From Hsuehochloa calcarea (lineage: Eukaryota; Streptophyta; Magnoliopsida; Poales; Poaceae), in the NCBI GenBank assembly GCA_036346395.1, contig CM070606.1:21438915-21502914 (forward strand): a stretch of DNA of 64,000 nucleotides, written 5' to 3'. The notes beneath the pieces are model-generated. The model ran no database searches and was not told the origin of the DNA. It was given only the letters and a program-made list of their open reading frames with translations. Made by a program: the position numbers and the translations under genes. Shown piece after piece: positions 1 to 11,277 of this stretch (within the stretch, counting starts at the first letter, position 1; every line of letters begins with the position of its first letter).

Positions 1-179
1 TAATAACTATCCTTTATTTATCTTAACTTCTGTTTTGTTGCTTTGCTTCGGTTCTATGTGAATGAATGGAATTGATGCATGAATTTTGTAAAGAGGTGTG
101 TATACTGCATTTCTGGGAAGTACACATGTCTCGAGTCTCGGTTTATTCGATTTGTGATGCTAGGACCAAGTGGATGGTT
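1..179. other. CACTA 3' flank, no gene seen
   Basis: This stretch lies downstream of the C-terminal end of the minus-strand TNP2 remnant. Short open frames on both strands are shadows with no recognisable domain. It probably belongs to the same CACTA element, whose 3' terminus would lie to the left of the window. Confidence 0.4.
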
Positions 180-2121
180 AAGCATTACAAGCCCAATAAT
201 CCGGGGTCTCACATCTTCCTCATCCACAACATTCTCAACCCCAACAATCCTTCTTTTTTCCATAAAGAACTACATGGTGGTTCTTATTTGTCGGGTCCTT
301 TACATAAAAAACTTTAACAACTTTCTTAGAGAGTACGAATGGTTCATCCTTGTATCTGACACATTCGAGGTCCACAATAGTGGAAGTATGACCCAATGGC
401 ACCGAAACAGGAGGATCTTGAAAAGTACATAGTCGAGCTCCCAAATTTCCTCTACGAATCCACAGTAGGAGCTCAACCCAGCAGTATTGAATTGCTCATG
501 AAATGCATATATGCGGACACTGTTTTGGACTGTGCTCTCCCTATCCCAGGCCGTCGTATAAAATACGTGCCCATTTATGTTGTATCCTTGCCACGTCACA
601 ATTGTAAATTTGGGACCTTTTGCCAACCATGGCAGCATATCATCACTTGATGATGGCCTCCCAGTGAATCACAACATTAACCATTTGTTGAACCGACGAT
701 TGTGCTCTCTTGTGATCCAAACCTCTCATCGGTCTGGATTTTGTCGATGTACGGGGACACTTGGGTCATGTGTTGCAAGACTGTGAAATGGGCTTGAGCG
801 TACGCGTCAAAATCGGGAGTGATTGCTTTCATTCCGATGGTCCCGATACCCTCTAGCCTCCCCTCGTGACGAGAGGCACACCTATCGGTTCCACTTAAGC
901 TATGTAGTCGATGCATAACTCAATGACCTCTTCGGTTACATAACCTTCGATGATGCTGCCCTCGGGCCGAGATCGATTCCGTACATAGGACTTGAGAATT
1001 CCCATGTACCTTTTGGACGAGTACATATGACGTAGGAACATAAGGTCGCATATCTTTATCTCTTTCACAAGGTGATCAATGAGATGTACCATGATATTGA
1101 AAAATGACAGAGGGAAATACATCTCATGATGACATAGAGTCGTCACCACCTCGGCCTGCAGAGCATTTAGTCCTTCGGGATCGATGACCTTCTGAGCAAT
1201 TGAGTTAAAGAAATAACACAGCCTCATGATTGCCACTCGATATTGTTCGGCAAAATACTTCTAATTACAATAGGAAGCATTTTAAATCTTTCATAGAAAC
1301 AAGTTTCTTCATGCTGGCGGAGTAATCGGACGGAACTTTCACATCATGTAAGCTCTGACACAATTCCTTTCTCTCGGCCTTGGACAGAGTGTAGCAAGCT
1401 GGGGGAGGTACGTTCGTCCTTTATCAGCCTCTTTTGGTGCTAACTCGGTCCTTATGTTCATATCAACCAAGTCACGTCGTGCGTTGGCACCATCCTTTGT
1501 TTTGTCACACATGTCCAGTAAGAGACCAATCAAGCTATCACATACATTCATCTCCACGTGTGTGATGTCGATGCACTGGCGAACTTCTAAGTGCTCCCAA
1601 TAAGGTAAGTCCCAAAAAATTGACCACTTCTTCCAGATTGTGGATGGGTCCTCAATTTACGTCTATTTCCAAGCACAACATCGATATCCTTAACCATATC
1701 ATAGACCTCTTTCCCTTTAAAAGACATTGGAGGTGAACTGTCCTTCTTATTTTCGTCAAATTGTTTCTTCATCTTTCGGTATAGGTGATACCTATGAAGG
1801 AACCTACAGAGACACATGTACACAGTGTTATGCAAGTTGTTCAGCCACGCACTCTCGGTATCATTTAATTAGTGTGGGCATGCTTTGGCTCCTTTTGTAC
1901 TGAACCTCGACAGGTTACCAAGGGCATGAAAATTATTGATGGTGCAGAACAACATGGCGCGTAAAGTGTAGTTCTCTCGTTTGTACACATCCCATACTTG
2001 TACCCCTTCGTTCCACAATATCACAAGACCTTACAGCAATGGTGCTAGGTACACATTAATATCGTTCCCATGTTGCTTCGGCCCTTGGATAAGTAGTGAC
2101 ATCAAAATGTACTTCCATTTC
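180..2121 (-). pseudogene. CACTA (En/Spm) TNP2-like transposase remnant
   Basis: This is the transposase of a CACTA DNA transposon, which would bind element ends and catalyse cut-and-paste transposition in the nucleus. Reading leftward on the minus strand, 2121-1850 has the TNP2 core (LLIQGPKQ, VYLAPL, then a segment reading LRAMLF and STKGAKACP). 1835-1587 continues with HRYHLYRKMKKQF and VKDIDVVLG. 1557-1339 is the linker (MCDKTKDGANARRDL, RTYLP). 1236-895 is the DUF4218 domain (LCHHEMYFPLSFF, VHLIDHLVKEIK, GILKSYVRNRSRPEGSI). About 580-200 is the DUF4216 domain (GYNINGHVFYT, EEIWELDY, KDEPFVLSKKV, then VGVENVVDEED). Several frameshifts separate the blocks, so it is not functional. The right edge at 2121 is the exact insertion point of Copia element A, and the reading frame resumes at 13083. 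Domain order and motifs make the family call firm; the exact frame breaks are approximate. Confidence 0.9.
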
Positions 2122-3901
2122 TGTGGATTTCATGGGGATATATTCCAGATCTTAGGATGATGTGACAATTGGCAATGGTATTTACGGTTTGTCGTTTCAC
2201 GTGTTTTCGACAAAGCTACAGGCTTACTGGACAGGGGCGGTCCGACCGGTCTTTGCACAGCGGTCCGACCGGTCCCAAATCGGTCGGACCGGCCATGTGG
2301 GGCGGTCGGACCGGCGGTGACCAAAGTGGTCAAAACGAGCTGGGCCAAAAATAGGTGTTGTAGGCAAGTGAGGGGATCCCAATGCACTTGGTCTCATGAT
2401 TTTTGGAGTCTCGAGTAAAAAGTTCTATTGGTTTAAAGTTTCCAGTAGGTTTTGGATTTTCAGGGGTTGAAATTCGGCTAAGTCCCAAGGGGCGGTCCGA
2501 CCGCTCACGAGGAGCGGTCCGACCGCTCACCCGGAGCGGTCGACCAGTATTGACTTGAACGCCGCCAACTTCGTGGCGATGTTGTTTTGTTAGGTCAAAG
2601 TCATTGGTTTCATGGCATATGATTTGCATGATGCATGTTTTGACTAACATGGGTCAAGTTGTGAAGAACTTGTTCCCGAATTCGTGTTTGCTTGTCTATG
2701 GTTGTGCATGTAGCTTGGTGGTCAACGACGGTCAACGGCGAGGAGGATCGGGACTAGACTTGGAGAGTTGAGGTCCAGAACGATCGACGATGCCGGGTGA
2801 GGTCAACGACTCAAGCGTGACACAAGATGGACAAGGGTGACCTATTGGCAAATCCATGGTGCATGGTGAAGCGGTTTAGGTCAAAAGGTTAAAGACGGCG
2901 CTGCGGCGCGTGCGTGTGTGACCCGCTTGTTAGTGGGCCTTAACGGAGCCCAATTGAGTCAAACCCTAGGAGTTCTAGGCCTCCACTATAAATAGGAGGA
3001 GGTGGTGGTCACACTCTCTCTCTCGCCTTTTATGTTTCAAAACCCTAATTGTCTTTAGGGAGTTGAGGTGGAGGCTAGGGCTCTTGATGGTTTGTGGTGA
3101 ATTTCGTGATCTTTGATTGTCCACGATCCATGATGGTGTGGATGTAATCCAAAGATCAATCACGAAATCAATCTATGCAAGGTTTGCTTGAGATAAGTCT
3201 CTTTTCGTTCTTGCTTTCAATTTCGTGTTTTTAGGGCTTTCTTTGATCCGCGAGTTTGTGATTGATTCTTTCACGTGAATTAGCTTGTGTGATATGTGTA
3301 AATCTATCTAGCATCATCTTGATCATCAATCACTCACGAACAAGCTTTAGGATCAAGTTTTCGCTCTTGCCCTGCTTTTAGACCTTCGTTAATCAATTGG
3401 CAATTGCTCAAGATCGCTCCAAGAATTATCATAATATTCGATTGGAATAGGTCCTCAATAGCATATAGAAGGTGTGTGCAAAGTTTCATAAAGATTGGAG
3501 TTGAGAATCAAAAGTTTCACCTAATTGCAACTTCGTCATCGGGCTGATTTTACTGTTGCAGATCGGTTCTGGAGTCGGCCGGTCGATCGCCATCATCACC
3601 GGTCGAGCCGATTTTGGAGCGGTCCGACCGCCAGCACAACGCCGGTCAGACCGCCCGGCAATCGGTCCGACCGGTTGGGTCCAATGATCGATCGCCTGCT
3701 TTGTGAGTTTGCAATCTTAGTTGATTTTGTTATTTTGCTTAGGGATTTAATTGGATTCAATACTAGTCTTCCATTTGTCTCGGTATATTGATCTTCATAG
3801 CTTCATCATAGCTATTGGAGTGAAATTGTGTTGAATTCATTATTTGGGAAAAAGTGAGCGTGCTCCTATTCACCCCCTCTAGTCGCCTTTTCGGTCCAAC
3901 A
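2122..3901 (+). repeat. 5' LTR of element A
   Basis: It begins TGTGGATTTC and ends GGTCCAACA immediately before the primer-binding site; length is 1780 bp. Near-palindromes CGGTCCGACCG or its complement lie at 2238, 2261, 2281, 2303, 2493, 2515, 3620 and 3663, with degenerate copies nearby. They form one cluster near the start and one near the end of the LTR. A TATA box lies at 2987, so the second cluster falls in the transcribed part. Confidence 0.95.
2987..2996 (+). promoter_or_regulatory. Predicted TATA box in 5' LTR of A
   Basis: TATAAATAGG follows AAACCCTAGG. The same box occurs at matching places in other LTRs here (minus strand at 20325-20333 and 35029-35037; plus strand at 59113 and 61252), which supports a conserved LTR promoter. 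In the 3' LTR of A the site reads CAATAAATAGG, one base away from consensus. Confidence 0.7.
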
Positions 3902-3903
3902 AG

Positions 3904-3915
3904 TGGTATCAGAGC
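3904..3915 (+). other. Primer-binding site of A (initiator tRNA-Met type)
   Basis: TGGTATCAGAGC lies two bases after the 5' LTR and matches the usual plant primer site complementary to the 3' end of initiator methionine tRNA. It fixes the right end of the 5' LTR. Confidence 0.93.
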
Positions 3916-3960
3916 CCGGTTAGTTCAATCTTGATCTTAACCGGTCCTTTGACTTTGGCG

Positions 3961-6345
3961 ATGGATAAGTTTTCTACTAAACCGCATATCTTCGATGGGC
4001 ACGACTATGCCTATTGGAAGAATCGATGCGTCTTTCTTGAGAGCGAGGGACAAGCTATTTGGGATGTTGTTAGAGCCCCGCTGGTTATTCCTGAAATTGC
4101 AACACCTGCTTCAGCGATTCTTGTGGCAAACAACAATAAGGCTAAGAATCTTTTATATGGTGCACTTGGTAGACAAGAATATGATAGAATTTGCAATCTT
4201 TCAATCACAGCATGAAATTTGGAACACTCTCAAACATATCATGAGGGTTCGTCCCAAATCAAAAAGGTGCGCCAAATAGTTTACAAGCGTGAATACAATA
4301 AATTCGAGATGCGCCCCGAGAGAGCATCGATGACATTTTCATCGCTTTAATAAAGTAATTAATCAAATGAAAGTCGTTGATATTGAATATTCTCAATCTG
4401 AAAATGCCACCCATCTCTTGGCCGCAATCAACACCAAGGAGTGGGAGATGAAGGCTACTGCTATAGAGGAAAATGTTGATCTTTCAAGTCTTACTTTAGA
4501 ATTGCTTTATAGTAAACTCAAGACTCATGAAATTAAAAGAGTTGATCATCCCAAGAAAGATAATTTAGCTTTGGTAGCGATCCTCTCAAAAGGCTTTTGA
4601 TGACTCTTTTGAATCTTCTTCGGATTTTCATTTGCTTGTTTATCTGCTATTCATGAAGAGGAGCTTGAAAGTATTCCTCAAATGAGTTAGCTCTTCTAGC
4701 TAAAAAATTCACACGGGCCTACAATAATGTGAGAAACAAAAGAGAGGTGGTCCGTGACATGCTATGAATGTGGTGAGCTCAATCATATCCGGCAAATTGC
4801 CCCAAGTCGAAAGGTAAGAGCAATCATAAGGAAGGAAAGCCGACTTGGAAGAAGCCTCCTTTCAACAAATCAAGGTATGAGGCTAATAAGCTTGTGAAGG
4901 CCGCCACCGGTCCTTGCCGCTTTGAGGATCAATCCTTGAGCGATGTGGATACCGGGAGTGAGGAGGACAAGGAGGAGGAGATCCTCAAGGCAAAAAGAAA
5001 GGGAAGGCCAAAGACTTCACCGGCATGTGCTTCATGGTCGACACGACGACATTGATGATAATGAGGTATCTTTTTCTTATGATGAGCTTTACGCTAAATA
5101 TGATTCTATAGTTGAGCAATTGCTTAGTCAAGATGAAGCACTAGAATTTGTCATGACAAAAATAAGAAATTAGAGTCAAAATTAGCAAACTGAAAGTATA
5201 GCTTAAAAATGCTAAGACTCTTGAACTGATGAATGTTTATCTTGTCATGCTATGCATTCGAAAATTACCAAGTTACAATCGCTCATAATATTTCAGACAA
5301 CAACTTGAGAATGCTAGATCTGAACTAAATGAAATTAAAAGTGCTCCTTGTGAAAAATGTTTAGAATCTAGTAAATTGATTGCTTTTGATGTATTTGATT
5401 CTAGCCCTTGCACTTCATGTTTAGAAAAGAACGTGAAATCAAAGATATCTTAGAAGTCGCTAGAGTCAAATATGCTAAGCTTAAGGACAATATTGAAAAT
5501 ACTACTTGTGCTTCATGTTCCACTCTTAAGCTTGAAATTGCTTTGTATAAGGAGAAATCTATGAATAATACTTGTGATGCTTGTGTTAACTTGAGAAAAG
5601 AAAATGCTTACCTTCATGATACATTAGAGAAATTTTCTAAAGGTAAGAAACAATTAAACATGATTCTTGACAAGTCTAAAACTCCTTATAAGAAGCAAGG
5701 TTTAGGATTCAATTCCTTTCAAGACAATTCAAACCCAAAAGTCATTCAAGTCTTGGAAAAGGTTTAATTGAATTCAAAACCCAACCCGCAAAAACATCTT
5801 TTAAATCTGCAGTTTTGCCCAACCTTGTATTAATTCAAATGGTGCTTCTTCTAGTGGTACCAAGTACCATTGCACTTATTGCAAGAAAGGTGGGCATTTG
5901 ATTGAATTCTCATTGGCGTGGTTGAAAAATGATAGGAAAATTTTTGATAGAATTTCATTCATGCAACCTAGAGCTTCTATGAGACATGGTAACACTGAAA
6001 AGAATAAACCTGGATTAGGATTTTTCTCTCATGCAAATCATTATGTTTCTAGATATCCTAATTCTAATGTTTATCGATCGACGGTCCGACGGTAGTGGTC
6101 ACCGGCTCGACTGTTTTGGTTGCCGGCCCGACCTTGAAGACAACGCCGGCCGACCGCCATGGACAGATTTAAGTCTCATGTTAATTTAAACATTGCTCAT
6201 AACCGAATGTTTGATGAAATCAAGGATAGTACTTCTGGTTTGTATACTCCTTGCAGACGTGTGTCTCAGTACTGGATTTCTAAATCTTGTTTATCTAACC
6301 CCAGTATTGAGACACATCGTTCTTTTGTTCCTTGATTTTCAGGAC
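3961..6345 (+). pseudogene. Copia gag of element A (broken)
   Basis: This would encode the capsid/nucleocapsid polyprotein. The chosen start is the ATG at 3961, giving MDKFSTKPHIFDG; a longer frame upstream overlaps the primer region. The N-terminal part matches the UBN2-type gag seen in plant Copia elements. A zinc knuckle begins at 4760 (CYECGELNH) but loses its last Cys to a one-base shift at 4790, where element B reads CCAGG and A reads CCGG. Downstream, 5041-5770 holds acidic and coiled-coil-like sequence (EFVMTK, KYAKLKDNIE). At least five frame changes occur. The family assignment is firm; whether all breaks are real is uncertain because several fall at CAG/CTG sites. Confidence 0.85.
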
Positions 6346-6545
6346 TACCGTGGAAAGGGGAAGAACACGTGGTTCGTCGACTCCGGGTGTTCACACCACA
6401 TGACCTGAAACTCAAAATGGGTCACCTCTTTCACGCGGACAACAGGTGATGACTTCATCACCTTTGGAGATGATACACAAGGGCGAATTGAAGGAACAGG
6501 ATCAATTAGGGTAAACAACAAATTCATTCTAAAAGATGTCGCTCT
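6346..6545 (+). pseudogene. Copia aspartic protease segment of A
   Basis: The active-site motif WFVDSGCSHHMT is seen with the Asp-Ser-Gly codons at 6379-6387. This type of protease cuts the Copia polyprotein into gag, integrase and RT/RNase H. The DDFITFGDDTQGRIEGTGSI stretch follows, as in the other copies here. The open frame is interrupted just after the active site (a TGA in ATGACCTGAAAC). It is the segment between gag and integrase. Confidence 0.85.
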
Positions 6546-6729
6546 TGTGGATAAGCTTAGGTATAATCTCCTTTCTGTTTCTCAGCTTCTTGATGATGGA
6601 TATGAGACTGTTTTTAAGAAAAATGCTTGTCGTGTGCTTGATTCTACTGGTGAGCTTGTGTTTGGAATATCTAGAGTTGGTAGAATTTTTGGGCCGATTT
6701 TTCGTAATCTCTTCTCGGATCTCTTAAAT

Positions 6730-7490
6730 GTTTGCTTACATCTTCTTCTCGATTTCGGCTTTGGCATCGACGCTTGGGGCACATTGGTTTTGATCATCCG
6801 ACACGGGTTAGCAACCTTGATCTCATGAGAGGTTTGCCCAAACTCAAAGTCATCAAGGATGTCAGATGTGCGCTCTGTAGGCATGGCAAACAAGTTGCGC
6901 CTCACACCCTTCTCGTGACTATGGTTATGGTGACGGACCATGACCATGACAGCTTCATATGGATACCGTTGGTCCCGCTAGAGTCCGATCAATCGGTGGA
7001 AAATGGTATATTCTTGTCATAGTCGATGATCTTTCTAGATATACTTGGGTGTTCTTTCTTACTACAAAAGATGAAGCTTTTGGTTATTTTCATGACCTTG
7101 TTCTTCGCTTGGCTTCGAGCTTCCTCGGTGCTTTGAGAGCGATTCGCAGTGATAATGGCACGGAGTTCAAAAATGCTTCTTTGCTTCTTTTGTGCCGAGC
7201 GTGGTATTGAGCATCGCTTCTCCTCTCCACACGCCCCTCAACAAAATGGCGTGGTGGAAAGGAAGAATAGGACCTTGGTCGAAATGGCTAGGACGATGCT
7301 AGATGAGTATAACACACCGAGAAGATTTTGGGCGAAGCTATTGCTATGCTTGCCATATTGCAAATCGTGTCTTTTGAGACCTTCTTTAGGCAAGACTCCT
7401 TATGAGCTTCGCTTTGGTAGAAAACCCTCTGCTTCGCATTTTCGAGTTTTTGGATCAAAATGTTTTATTCTTAAGACAGCAACTTAGATA
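6730..7490 (+). pseudogene. Copia integrase of A (broken)
   Basis: Integrase inserts the retrotransposon cDNA into chromosomal DNA. A GAG-pre-integrase zinc segment is seen (LWHRRLGHIGFDH near 6759, then CALCRHGKQ). The catalytic core follows with MDTVGPARV (first Asp near 6960), VDDLSRYTWVFF, RSDNGTEF near 7145 (second Asp) and QQNGVVERKNRT near 7240 (Glu). The C-terminal part reads TPRRFWAK and GKTPYELRFGRK. Frames change between about 6990 and 7020, near 7200 and after 7480, so no single open frame covers the domain. The D-D-E residues are each visible. Confidence 0.88.
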
Positions 7491-7719
7491 AATTTGAATC
7501 AAGAACTTTTGATGGGTTATTTCGGTTATCCCGCTCATTCGAGGGTTTTCGGTTTTTAATACCGAGACTAACATTATTCAGAGACTTGTAATGTCACTTT
7601 TGATGAGACTAGTCCCGAGCTAGATCTATTGCTGCTGAGATGATTTATAGGTGACAGAGAGCATTTTGTGGAGGAAGATGAGGACGGTTAATATCATTCC
7701 TTCATCTGCTGCCATCGGC

Positions 7720-9412
7720 GCCCATATTGATACAAGAACTCGCTACGCCTACTTCACCTTCGCTTGAGGCTCTCACGCATCTTCATCATCGCAGATACTG
7801 CGGAGGTCGAAGAAACGTATCTCACCCGGCGCCCACTTCGCATTCAGAGACAAAGATCCTCCAAATGATAATAGGTAATCTACATGAGCGAGTCACTCGC
7901 TCCAGGTATAATGATCCAAATCTCTACTCTCATTCGACTTTTGTTGCTTCTTTTGAACCCCGCGATATATTACATGCTTTATCTGATTCTAGCTGGGTAA
8001 ATGCCATGCATGAGGAGTTAGAAAATTTTGAAAGAAACAAAGTTTGGAACCTAGTAGAACCCCCTAGTGGTCATAATGTTACAGGAACCCGTTGGGTGTT
8101 TAAGAATAAACAAGGTGAGGATGGTTCTGTGGTTAGAAACAAGGCCGATTGGTAGCCTGTGGTTTCACCAAGTTGAGGGGTTAGATTTTGATGAGACATT
8201 AGCTCCTGTTGCTAGACTAGAAGCCATTCGCATTCTGCTTGCATTTGCCGCATCAAAAGGTTTTAAATTATATCAGATGGATGTTAAAAGTGCCTTTTTA
8301 AATGGTTTCATAGATGAGGAAGTGTATGTTAAGCAACTCCCTGGTTTTGAGGATCCTAAATATCCAAATCGTGTTTTCAAGTTATCTAAAACATTGTATG
8401 GTCTTAAACAAGCCCCTAGAGCCTGGTATGATAGACTTAAGACCTTCTTGCTTAAAAATAATTTTAAAATAGGTAAAGTGGATAAAACTCTATTCATTCT
8501 TAGACGTGACAATGACTTCCTGCTTGCTCAAATTTATGTGGATGATATTATCTTTGGTGGTTCCTCTAATGCTCTTGTTTCAACTTTTCCGACACTATGT
8601 CCGTGGAATTTGAGATGAGTATGATGGGAGAGCTTAATTACTTTTTGGGACTTCAAATCAAGCAATGCAAGGAAGGAACTTTCATCCATCGACGGCACAC
8701 TAAAGATCTACTAAAACGCTTCAACATGGGTGATCGCAAGCCAATTTCCACTCCCATGGCAACCTCGATCGCTTTTGGATCCAGATGAGGAAGGAGAAGT
8801 CGTGGATCAACGCGAGTACCGCAACATGATCGGCTCCTTCAGATTTGACGGCCTCGAGACCGACATTCACTTCACGGTATGCCTTTGTGCAAGATTTCAG
8901 CGCCTCCGAGAACTTCCCATCGCCAAGCCGTTAAGCGCATATTCGTGTATTTACACTCTACCCTCTTATATGGCATTTGGTATTCCCGCTTGACTTTGTC
9001 CATTAGAGGTTTTTCGATTCGATTTTATGGGTCATTTGTTAGATAGGAAGAGTACCTCGTGCACCTATCACTTCCTAGGCACTTCTCTTGTATCTTGGTC
9101 CTCTAGGAAGCAATCTTACATTGCACAATCCATCTCAAGCGGAGTATGTAGCTCTTGCTAGTTGTCAGAGCTGATTTTGTGGATGACGCCCACTTTGAAA
9201 GATTATGGGTTAAACTTTGCTAGTGTTCCTCTTTTACGTGATAACACTTCGCTATTAATATTGCTAAAAACCCAAAGGCAACATTCTAGGACTAAGCACA
9301 TAGACATTCGCTTTCACTTCCTTAAAGATCATGTTGAAAAAGGTGATATTGTGATGCACTTCAGAGAGTCCAAGCTCAATTGGCGATATTCTTACCAAGC
9401 CTTTAGATCAAA
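7720..9412 (+). pseudogene. Copia reverse transcriptase and RNase H of A (broken)
   Basis: The RT domain begins near 7990 (SSWVNAMHEELENFERN, VWNLVEPPSGHN, TRWVFKNK). It contains QMDVKSAFLNG near 8275, TLYGLKQAPRAWYDRL near 8390 and the catalytic YVDDIIFGG near 8536. It continues with GELNYFLGLQIKQ and TKDLLKRFNMGD. The RNase H region is recognisable from about 8800 to 9400 and ends with RTKHIDIRFHFLKDHVEKGDI. Together these copy the RNA genome to DNA and remove the RNA strand. Frameshifts occur near 8155, 8590 and 8790 and through the RNase H. RVT_2-type Copia RT is certain; autonomy is unlikely as the sequence stands. Confidence 0.9.
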
Positions 9413-9469
9413 CCAGATTTTCCTCCTTAAGAAGCGAGTTAGGGTAATTTATCCTTATGGGTTGGTTTG

Positions 9470-11266
9470 AGGGGAGTTTGATCTTTTCTTATCTTTCCTT
9501 ATTCTTTTGATCTTTTATTGTTCTTTTCTCAACTTAGTGATCTTTTCGAACTTTTTAGGTTTTTAGGCTTTTAATTGCATCTCATTGTGTCATATTGCAT
9601 TCATATGAAAACTCCAACAAGTGGTTACAACAAATGGTATGAAAAATCCAAAAGATGCATTGTAATATAAGATTTTCTCGCTTATTTTTAAAATTGATGA
9701 AGCTTTGCCTATTACCCTTTAGAGCTTTTGTATTTCAATTCTTGCTCAATGTCATGTCTAGTTCTTTGACTTGCTAGAATTATCATGCTTTTACATGTGT
9801 AGCTAAGTCTTTGCTATATGAGCTAGAACCTTTAAACAACTCAAACTAAGAAATTGCAATTTGTGGATGTTTTAGCGAGTTGCGCAATTAGTGCTCCTCT
9901 TGTGACATTGGCCCCGCTGTAATTGCTTTGTTAGCTCTTTGATCTAAAATTGACCATTACTTGAGCTTTTGTGTTCTTGGGATTCTAAAATTGCTCATGT
10001 GAAAAATGAAAATCAAGATTGTCTTATGCTTAAATTGTGCCAAACTATTCTTATGAGACTGCTTGTCAATGACATGAACTTGGAGATAGTTTGATGAACT
10101 GCACGATCTCATGGGGACCGCTTGTCAAAATGACATGAACCTCAAGATTTGTCGCCTTGAGAAGCTTAGAAAGAGTTTGTGGATGGCTCCTAGTCCGGGA
10201 TCTTCTTTACTAAGATATACCTTTAATCAACTTTTGGTCGAAGCTTAGGATGAGTTTGTGGATGGCTCCTAGTCCGGGATCTTGTCACTAAGTTAGATCA
10301 TTAGTCAACTTCAATATTCAATGCAAATGAGAAAATGTTGACAAATGGGCGCTTATAAAATATTGAGCAAAATGATTCAATACGGGACTTGATTGACTCT
10401 TAATGTGGTCTTTGTTAGATTTTTGATCTCACTTTGACATTTTGACATGGCCAATTTCACTTTAGGATCCTGTTGATGAACTTGTCAATTTGAAGCGTTG
10501 CTTAAATTGATCAAATCTATCGCTTTACTTTTGAGCCTTTGTGCTTAGCTTTGATATATATATCTTACCATGATCTTGCTAGCGCTTGTCACAGCTTGAT
10601 ATGTCGTTTGTGCAATATTAGAGATACTAGCTTGTTCTTTTGGGTAATCTCCAAAGCTTCTTGTAATCAAAAATTGAAAATACAAAAATTGAAGCCACCC
10701 ATTGCACTTCATGCATATTCCTCTTTATGCTTCTTTTGTTTCGCTTCTTCCTTTATTCTATATTTATTATCTCTGGATGAGAGGAAGGCGTGATTCCTTG
10801 ATGAATCCATTGTCAAAGGGGGAGAAGATGTGTTAAATGAGAAGAGAAGATGTGTTAATAAGAAGATATTTCTTTATTGGGGGAGAAGTTTATACAAAGG
10901 GAGAAATCAAAATTTGAAAATTGAGGATCATAGTGAGGGGGAGTTCTTGAGTTGCATTCTTAGTGTCTTATTGAATATTCTGAACTTGAATTGCATTCTT
11001 TTATACTCACAATGATCATAGGTCAATTGAACAATTGTTCTTTCATATGGACCTCATGTGAGAATTTTGACCCTTTTCTGGAAATCAAAGTTTTATGCTT
11101 TCTTTTGCCTTGTCTCACATGCCTATACTATTCTGATGCTAGCTTGGTCATTTTCATTGCTTTTTCTTGCTTATGGACCAAGTTGTGCCTTTGTGCGAAA
11201 ACTGCGAGTAAACTCGTTTTCAAACATCTTACTTACATTTTCTGGATAATTGCCAATGTGTTCATC
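9470..11266 (+). other. Long 3' non-coding region of A with repeated PPT-like motifs
   Basis: This is 1.8 kb between RNase H and the 3' LTR with no recognisable gene and no envelope-like frame. It carries polypurine-like motifs at 10815-10827, 10880-10889 and 10935-10943 as well as the true tract at 11267. A duplicated block (GTTTGTGGATGGCTCCTAGT) occurs near 10177 and 10255. The matching regions of C (21247-22918) and D (24756-26520) have the same organisation on the minus strand. Confidence 0.75.
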
Positions 11267-11277
11267 AAGGGGGAGAT
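11267..11277 (+). other. Polypurine tract of A
   Basis: AAGGGGGAGAT lies immediately before the 3' LTR and would prime plus-strand DNA synthesis. The complementary motif sits at the same place beside the C and D LTRs (21247 and 24756); the D copy has one changed base. Confidence 0.9.

Noticed and set aside
2130..2387. 85-residue frame repeated almost identically at 11286-11543
   Set aside because: It is read through the palindrome-rich start of the two LTRs of A; the matching frames are LTR shadows.
2238..2525. CRISPR-like array of repeated 11-mers
   Set aside because: The units are near-palindromes in both orientations with uneven spacing in a plant LTR; no spacers and no cas genes.
3904..3915. 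tRNA gene suggested by TGGTATCAGAGC
   Set aside because: This is a primer-binding site: it always sits two to five bases after an LTR, and there is no cloverleaf around it.
9470..11266. Possible envelope-like gene between RNase H and the 3' LTR of A
   Set aside because: Some Sireviruses carry one, but the frames here are short and AT-rich with hydrophobic chance stretches, and the same regions in C and D do not keep a frame.
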